From assembly GCA_029204225.1 (NCBI GenBank), contig CM055095.1:9826243-9890242 (forward strand): 64,000 nt of DNA. The letters are read 5' to 3'. Shown here one piece after another: positions 56,591 through 64,000 of this stretch. Both the position numbers and the translations under genes were made by a program. The notes beneath the pieces were generated by a model. The model was not told the origin of the DNA and made no database searches. It was given only the letters and a program-made list of their open reading frames with translations. Each line of letters begins with the position of its first letter. Position 1 is the first letter of the stretch. Source of the DNA: Diphasiastrum complanatum (taxonomy: Eukaryota; Streptophyta; Lycopodiopsida; Lycopodiales; Lycopodiaceae).

Positions 56591-59060
56591 GATGTAACCG
56601 TCGTGCTCCTTGGGTGGATACTTTTTTGCGAACTCTTGGGAGATGAGGTGCTCCTTGCTCGGTGCAGTTGGAGAGATCCGGTGTCTTATTGTTGGTGCTT
56701 CAGTAGCTAAGGGTGTTCAATTTGTGGAACGGGTTCAGGAGATAGAGGAGGTGAAGGGTTAGATGCAGCAATGCATTGGGATTCCGGAGAGAATTGTCTT
56801 GGAAAGAGAAAGTTAGTTGTTTCGATGGGGTTAGAAGCCATAGAAGTAAAATGGTGTTGGGAGGAAATATCACCAGTGCCTTGAGGATTGGTTGATGGTG
56901 GATTTGGCACTTGAGACGGTCCTTGAAAAGACAAGCTTTGATTATTTGTTGGAGGCTATTGAAATCATGTCCCATCGCCACCATCTGATCCATCAAAGTG
57001 AGGCCCGGAGTCATAAAACTAAGCATGCTCTGCATGGACAAAAGGTGTTGATTGAGCGGTTGTCTTCAGTCTTTCTTCCAGGGTGGCGATATGTTGGTTA
57101 AGGGCCTCGACGGAAGCAGTGCATCATTGTTGCAATTTGGAGTGTTGTTCCATCGTGGCTTTTAACTTTTGGGCCAACTTATGATATGCCACCACTGGGA
57201 TTTGAGTTTTCTCGGGAATAGCTGGTGGTGCGAAATCATTGAGATCAACCAATTCCAGTTGTTCTTTCATAGCGGAACGTGCTACTTGTGCATCCGCTAA
57301 GGCCTCGTCCCGTTCTGCTATAAGGTTGTCGATGATAGTTTGCAGGTTGGAGATCTTCAGCTAGAGTTGGTTTTGTAGGTGGCTGAGCATTTGTTACTGT
57401 TGTTGATTATATGTGGTGAGGTTGTGGATCTGTTGTTGTTTCTGAGCGGATTAAGCCACCAACCTTTCATTTTTCTGCTGAAGATGTAATTTAGCTCCAT
57501 CATTGACCTGTCTTACTGCTTGTTGTCCTGACAAAGTGCCGTAGATGTTGTATTGAAGCTCATTCACCAACCATACCATCTTCTGGGCAATTAGTGGTAA
57601 TTGCTCCCATATACCGATGTTAGAGAAGGATCATTGGTAATTAGGATAAGACATAGGGTTGTAGGGGAGAAGATTAGGAAATTGTGGAGAAGAGGGATTT
57701 GGGGAATAGGAGGGCGGAGGGGATTGTGGTTTCAGAGGAGAAGATTGTGGATTTAGAGGAGGTGATAAAGGAGGTAAAGATGGAGGTGTTAGAATTTTTG
57801 TGGGAGAGGAAACACATGAAGGGGAAGAATGAACATGAGTAGCGATGGATGGAATTTGGGTGAGTAATTATAAGGCAAAATCATCTACATTGACTGAGGA
57901 GTCAAGTAGAGGGGAGGTATGTACAGGATAGGGCTTTTTTGAAATGGTGGAGTCAAATCTTGTGTTAAGTGTGAAAGAAGTGGTGGAAATGGTAGCTAGC
58001 ATGGGAATGGTAGGAGGAGGAGATGTTGTCTAAACTGCTGAAGTTTCCTGAGTTGGTTGGACCCTTCCTAATGAACCGGAGCCAGAAGCTCCTGCATCCC
58101 CAGAGTTGCCTGCTGATGTTGCCACTGCTTGTAGTCTTGTCGTTGCCTGTTGAAGTAGGGCTTCTTGTTGTGCTAGTACCTCCTTTGGGACCTAAGAAGA
58201 TTTAAGGCTCCCGCTGGATTCAGCGTATTCTTTCCCTATGTCACTGGATGAGAGATTAGGGGAGAGGTCTGCGTTAGTGCTGACCACCTTGCCTTTCTGT
58301 TTCTTAGTAGGTGGTGTGGGTGTGGCAACTACTACTTAGGGGCTAGTTTGCTTTCTGGTGCTAGGGACAATGTCTCGAGTTCCTTGAGAGCTGTGTCGTC
58401 TTGTGCCCCAGGTGTTGTTGGACTATCATCTGCAACAGATAACCACACTTAGTGGTAGCCTTACGTTGTTTGAGGGTTAAGCAAAGATTTTTAGCAATCT
58501 CGGCCCACTGTGAGTGGGGTTGTCCAGTGTCATGGTCAACGCAAATAGGTCACTAGGTGGAATGCAATCCATGCGGACTATGTGAACTTCGGTCAGGATC
58601 AAAAGGATATCTACTACAGCTCGTAGTTTGGGATCCTTTAGGAGCTTCGTGGCAAGCCATCGTGGGTGTGAGCGATGGTTTTGCCATCGTCAAGCAAGAA
58701 CTTCTTGAAATAATTATGGTCATAGCTGGTGCCCTTGCCATGGATTGACTCGCCAGTGTCCGGAAAGCCGATCAGTTGTATTTTGGCTGGTGTGATGTCA
58801 ATAGTACTGTAATTGCCATCCTTTGAAAGAATGTGAAAAGAGTGGAATTCATCCAAGTAGGAGGAGTAGGCAGCACGTATCAGACTCTCATGTTGTTGTT
58901 CAAGAAGATGGAGTAGATTAAAACCAAGATGGATGAAAATGTTATTGGCTAATCGCATTGTCTCAGAATGATCCTTGACTTTCAGTAAAAAGAGGTTGCC
59001 TATGTAAGGTTTGGGGGCCTTACAGTGGTGCAGAGAGAGTGGGGTGTCTCTGGAAGCCAT
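55967..59060 (-). pseudogene. Accessory coding region downstream of a gypsy integrase
   Basis: The minus strand holds a broken long coding region in three parts. (1) From ATG about 59057 to 58638 the frame is open and encodes ASRDTPLSLHHCK, FNLLHLLEQQHESLIRAAY and PAKIQLIGFPDTGES. (2) From about 58630 to 57650 it is proline/serine/threonine-rich with frameshifts. (3) From about 57640 to 57040 it is Gln/Leu-rich with coiled-coil character (for example QLEDLQTIIDN-like and ALADAQVARSAMKEQLELV). A 207-codon frame (56590-55967) follows with a globular block (DPQHAWCHQLFLQSKTSMEW, YYRAALTLALHVDMVELWKI). It begins about 700 bases after the integrase C-terminus at 59770 on the same strand. I recognise no known enzyme or gag. 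The similar order at 8.2-11.3 kb suggests a repeated accessory region of this retroelement family. Confidence 0.5.
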
Positions 59061-59769
59061 GAATACAGTAATAGTGTGATTCTGGAAAGTTTGAAATTTT
59101 CTGAGAATTTCAGCATGAACTTGCTTGCAAGGATGTAAAATGAAGTCGTGGGGAGGATGGGTGAGGCCTATATATAGACTTTTTTTGACAAGAATTCGCA
59201 AATTTTCTCAGAAATCGTTCTCAGTGTCCACGATTTCCTAGTGAGGATCGCAAATTTTGAGGCACTATTTTGAGGGCTGGCAAATTCCTGTAAGTGATTT
59301 TTTGTACAAAAATGAGTAAAAATGGCTGACAATACAAAATTTGGTTTGATCAGAATTCACGGGATATGATAGAGAAATTGTGGAGATGAATTTGAGGCTC
59401 AACGAATAATCTACGAATTCTATCAGTGAGGATCTGATGCAAAAAACTAACTTTTTTCTATTTCTGATAAGTTTTTCTTTGAGACAGAATTCGTGGAGGT
59501 AATAAATGAATCGTGCATGCTAAAAAAAGGGGATGGGCGAATTCTATCTGATGTGGTTGTGAGACAAATTTTTTGAAAAGAATGATTCTTGTGGTTTGCA
59601 CAGACAAAGACTGATTGTATGCCTGATCTGATGATATCTTGATGTTTTGACACAATAAAACACACCAAAAATTGTTGAAATTGCAAGCAAACAGTAAACA
59701 GAATTAAAGAACAAAATTTAGAAAATAAAACAACTAATAATATCAAGATAAAAACAATGCTCATTGTAC

Positions 59770-60990
59770 TTTCACAATCTGCTCCCATTGACCACAGTGT
59801 CTAAAAGATCGCCTTGTAGGGTTTGGAGTTGGACATATTCGGAGGCAAATATCTTTTGAATGACATAAGGTCCTTGGCCAGAAAATTTGAGTTTTCCTTT
59901 AAAGGCTTTGGCTTGGTATAGCAAAACCTTATCTCTGAACTGAAACTCTTTGAGTTCTAAGGATCAATCATGCCATGTCTTTTGTCGACGTTTGTGGGCT
60001 TGTTGAGCATGGATGCTGATCCGACGTGCTTCACACAGTTGTTCCAGATGAAATAACATGTTTGCTAGGATTTGTCAATTATCTAGCTCAAGATTATAGG
60101 CTACTCGAACGGATGGAATATGGAATTCTATAGGCATAACGGCTTCTTGGCCATATACTAGCCGAAAAGAGGTTAAGTCTGTGGCTCGCTTCGGGGTAGT
60201 GCGGTAGGCCCATAGAGCAGCATGAAGTTTTAGTTCCCAATCGGATCGGCTGGACTCGACGGTTTTGGTGAGAACGCCACATAAAATTTTGTTTGTGGAC
60301 TCTGCTTGGCCATTGCATCGTGGATAATACGGGGAACTTTTGTGATGTACCACAAAAAATTTGGAAAGTAGATCTACTATGACAGAGTTAAGAAAATGTG
60401 TACCCCTATCGCTGATAAGTTCTAGAGGACATCCGAAATGAATGATAACCTATTCATAGAAAAATTTTGTGGTAAAACGAGCGTCGCGCGAACAGCCCTT
60501 TCTTCAGCCCATTTGGTACAATAGTCCATAGCTACGATGATATATCGTGATTGAGTGTGTCTAGCAGTGGGACTAATGGGTTCAACATAATCAATTTCCC
60601 ATTTTTGGAAAGCTTGATCAGTTGTGACAGGGCATAAAGGCATGTAGTCAGTCTTCTGAAATCATTTTGTTCGTTGACAAACATCACAGGCCTTAGTGTA
60701 GGTATGTGTATCCTTAAAGAGAGTTGGCCACCAGAATCTGGCCAAGAGCATTTTGTTAGCAGTCATGTCGGAAGAGAAATGGCCTGCTCCAACACCTTCA
60801 TGAGTGAGGGAGATAACAGAGGGTATTTCACCTTCAGTAAGACAACGTCAGATAATTTCATCTAATCCTTGCTTGTAAAGTTGGCCTGTAATTAACGTAT
60901 AAGGTGTGATTTTGAGGACCAATGCACCTTGTTTGGGTTTAGATAAGGATGGATCCATCTGTCCTGAAGTTAAATATTCTGTGATTTCCT
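59770..60990 (-). pseudogene. Ty3-gypsy integrase relic, Tat/Athila-like
   Basis: On the minus strand the zinc-binding region reads LTHEGVGAGHFSSDMTANKM (about 60815-60755), then FWWPTLFKDTHTYTKACDVC (60740-60680). The core includes FQKWEIDYVEPISP (60610-60570) and YIIVAMDYCTKWAE (60545-60505). The last catalytic region is SPYYPRCNGQAESTNKIL (60335-60285). The C-terminal part reads LWAYRTTPKRATDLTSF and YGQEAVMPIEFHIPS (60215-60110), ending LQGDLLDTVVNGSRL (about 59815-59770). It is the same family branch as the copy at 14.6-16.5 kb. Frameshifts are present near 60430 and 60070. The accessory region follows at its 3' side. Confidence 0.92.
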
Positions 60991-62350
<1,360 letters not shown>

Positions 62351-62359
62351 CGAAGCTTT

Positions 62360-63082
62360 GAGCGTAGGCATGTAGGATCGGAAATGCACCAGTTAGCAAC
62401 AGAAATATTCAAGATGAATCATTCATACAAAGTGCGCAAATGAACAATATAGTAGTGAGACATAAAATTGCACTCTGATTAATATCAACAGTGAGTACAA
62501 TGGCTTGAAGTGATACCTTCAGCTTGAATGTTGAGCGTGATTACGCTGGCTATAGAAAACTCTGATAATAATAAAAATAAAACCTACTTAGCTTGATTCA
62601 GCTAGTAATATTTATTTACAAGTGTCATCAAAATATCTTACAAGCATTGAATGCTATTTATGCTAGTCTTTGTATATGTACAAAGTAGGTAACCACCCTT
62701 GGAATATTTAGCTGTCCAACTGTTTTTAGGGTTGATGATAAGTTGGCGACGTCGGTCTGCCATTGTTGTAAAAACTCGAAAAACCCGAAGGTGCCTTTGA
62801 ACAAGGAAGGTATGCAAATCCCGAAGGTGCCTAAAAAGACGAAGGTAGAGAAATGCGAAAAATCCGAAGGTAGGCCTGAAATGGAGTTCAAGGCATTTTG
62901 GTCACTGTGTCGCATTTTTCTCAAAAGTGCGAAAAATGTGAAGAAGGCAAAAAAGGCAAAGGTGCCTTAAGAAATAGATTGTGAAAAATGCGAAGGTCCA
63001 AAAATATGTAGTCGGCCTTCAGATGTTTTCAGAATGCTCATTACTTGAACGATTTGTTAAGGCTGAGCATTAAAATCTAACA
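62360..63082 (-). repeat. 3' LTR of a minus-strand copia element
   Basis: On the minus strand the polypurine tract TTAAGGGGAAG is followed at 63082 by TGTTAGATTTTAATGC, the LTR start. The first 330 bases contain repeated ACCTTCGG(G/A)TTTTT-type words. The far end is not certain; 62360 is an estimate. Confidence 0.6.
62766..62995. repeat. CGAAGGTGCC / GCGAAAAATCCGAAGG motif repeats in the LTR
   Basis: CCGAAGGTGCC occurs twice exactly, and variants (CGAAGGTAG, CCGAAGGTAGG, GCGAAGGTCC, GCAAAGGTGCC) several times, interspersed with GCGAAAAA words. The frame across them is Lys/Pro-rich and not considered coding. Confidence 0.75.
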
Positions 63083-63129
63083 CTTCCCCTTAATGTGGAT
63101 TCTGAAAAGCTTTGATCTTCAGATTTAAC

Positions 63130-64000
63130 ATATCGTTAAATCTGAGATGTTGCTCTTTTGATAGAGCCTTTGTGAATTAATGTTGTTTGTCTTGCAGAAC
63201 ACTAATGCTAACACTAATTCCTTGCTATGCACTCTCTCTAAGGTAATGATACATGATTTCAATGTGTTTGCTTCGAAAGTGAAATCTCTGATTGAGAGAT
63301 AGTGCTATTGTGATTTGATTGTCAAAATAGATTGTTGTAGGAAGTGTTTGTGGAAGGGTTATGTCTGCAAGCAATTGCCTTAGCTAGATTGCCTCTTTGG
63401 TTGCATTTGTGGTAGCTATGTATTCAGATTCCATTGATGACAATGCAATTGAGGTTTGCTTCCAGCTATTCCATGAGATTGGGCCTTGGTTGTATAAAAA
63501 AACAAATTTCGAAGTTGATTTTATGGTATCTACATCTCCTGCCCAATCTGCATGTGTGTAGGCTTCAAGGATGTTGGCAGTTTGGCTGTCTCCATAGCAG
63601 ATGCTGAGAGTTTTCGTTGCCTGGATACACTTCATGACCTTTTTTAGTGCTTTCCAGTGAGTCGGGCCTGGATTTAACAGGAACTCGCTAAGTGTACTGA
63701 TCAAATATGCAAGGTTTAGTCGCGTGCAGATCATTGCGTACATCAGTGAGCCGATGATGGATTGAAATGCTACCCATTTCATTTCCTTCTTTTCTGCCTC
63801 AGTTTGAGGAGACTATTCCTTTGATAATTTTAGTCCAAGGTTGAGTGGAAAGTGACTTGGTTTGCAGTTGGCCATCCCATATTTTTTTAGCACGTTGTTG
63901 AGATATCGTTGCTGACTGATGAAAATCAGTCTACTGGGTTGAGCTCGTTGGATTTGGATTCCGAGATAGTAGTGGGCTGGACCCATGTCAGTCATCTTGT
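63130..64000 (-). pseudogene. Ty1-copia reverse transcriptase end and RNase H
   Basis: The minus strand reads the end of the reverse transcriptase at the window edge (MGPAHYYLGIQIQR and ISQQRYLNNVLKKYGM, 63995-63860). After a stop/frame break it continues SIIGSLMYAMICTRLNLAYL (63765-63700). RNase H follows with YTHADWAGDVDTIKSTSKF (63560-63505) and SSMESEYIATTNATKEA (63440-63385). Its end reads RDFTFEANTLKSCIITLERV (about 63290-63230). The catalytic Asp and Glu of RNase H are visible. The polypurine tract and LTR follow at 63082. The rest of the element lies beyond the right edge. Confidence 0.93.

Noticed and set aside
62743-62970. 75-codon Lys/Pro-rich ORF
   Set aside because: It is the translation of the CGAAGGTGCC motif repeats inside an LTR.

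Overview
This looks like nuclear DNA of a seed plant with a large, repeat-rich genome. The only clear host genes are three plant families: a split gene for a conserved, probably plastid protein; an EG45/plant-natriuretic-peptide-like secreted protein; and a plant nucleoredoxin. All three carry spliceosomal introns with GT..AG borders. Most other recognisable sequence is decayed Ty1-copia and Ty3-gypsy retrotransposon, with one CACTA transposase relic. Very sparse genes and many old, truncated LTR elements would suit a conifer or other gymnosperm, but that placement is inference; nothing here fixes the species.

Layout. 1-4.4 kb: a CT/CA microsatellite, a tRNA-derived SINE-like copy, and three exons of the conserved gene (minus strand), whose 3' part was not found. 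4.7-6.6 kb: four diverged repeat units, three of them next to a long CT tract. 6.6-11.3 kb: a broken copia pol, a TGACTCGCC motif array, and a broken retroelement-type ORF (proline/serine-rich, then coiled coil). 13.2-17.5 kb: a G-box cluster, a CTA-rich tract, a minus-strand gypsy RNase H-integrase relic, and a copia LTR end with gag. 18.5-22.1 kb: a minus-strand CACTA (TNP2-like) transposase relic, then a palindrome-rich segment bounded by an inverted repeat. 24.1-25.1 kb: the EG45-like gene, with a possible 18-nt microexon.

26.3-29.4 kb: a chromovirus-like element with two recognisable LTRs. 30-32.7 kb: a copia relic. 33.6-34.0 kb: a perfect 181-bp tandem duplication. 34.5-38.1 kb: a copia 5' region (minisatellite, motif-rich U3, primer-binding site) with gag-protease. 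38.2-40.3 kb: the 3' half of a chromovirus (integrase, chromodomain, LTR). 40.4-43.2 kb: a gypsy gag-protease-reverse transcriptase relic. 43.6-44.6 kb: two copia pieces in opposite orientation. 45 kb: a second SINE-like copy. 49.1-52.4 kb: the nucleoredoxin gene. 56-61 kb: a minus-strand gypsy integrase followed by a long accessory region with proline-rich and coiled-coil parts. 62.3-64 kb: the 3' end of a minus-strand copia element.

The host genes do not form a visible pathway. The most unusual signals are the accessory coding region behind the gypsy integrase, with an architecturally similar copy near 8-11 kb; the nucleoredoxin whose first thioredoxin fold has lost its cysteines; the 18-nt microexon that would supply an eighth cysteine; and short-motif arrays in or near copia LTRs.
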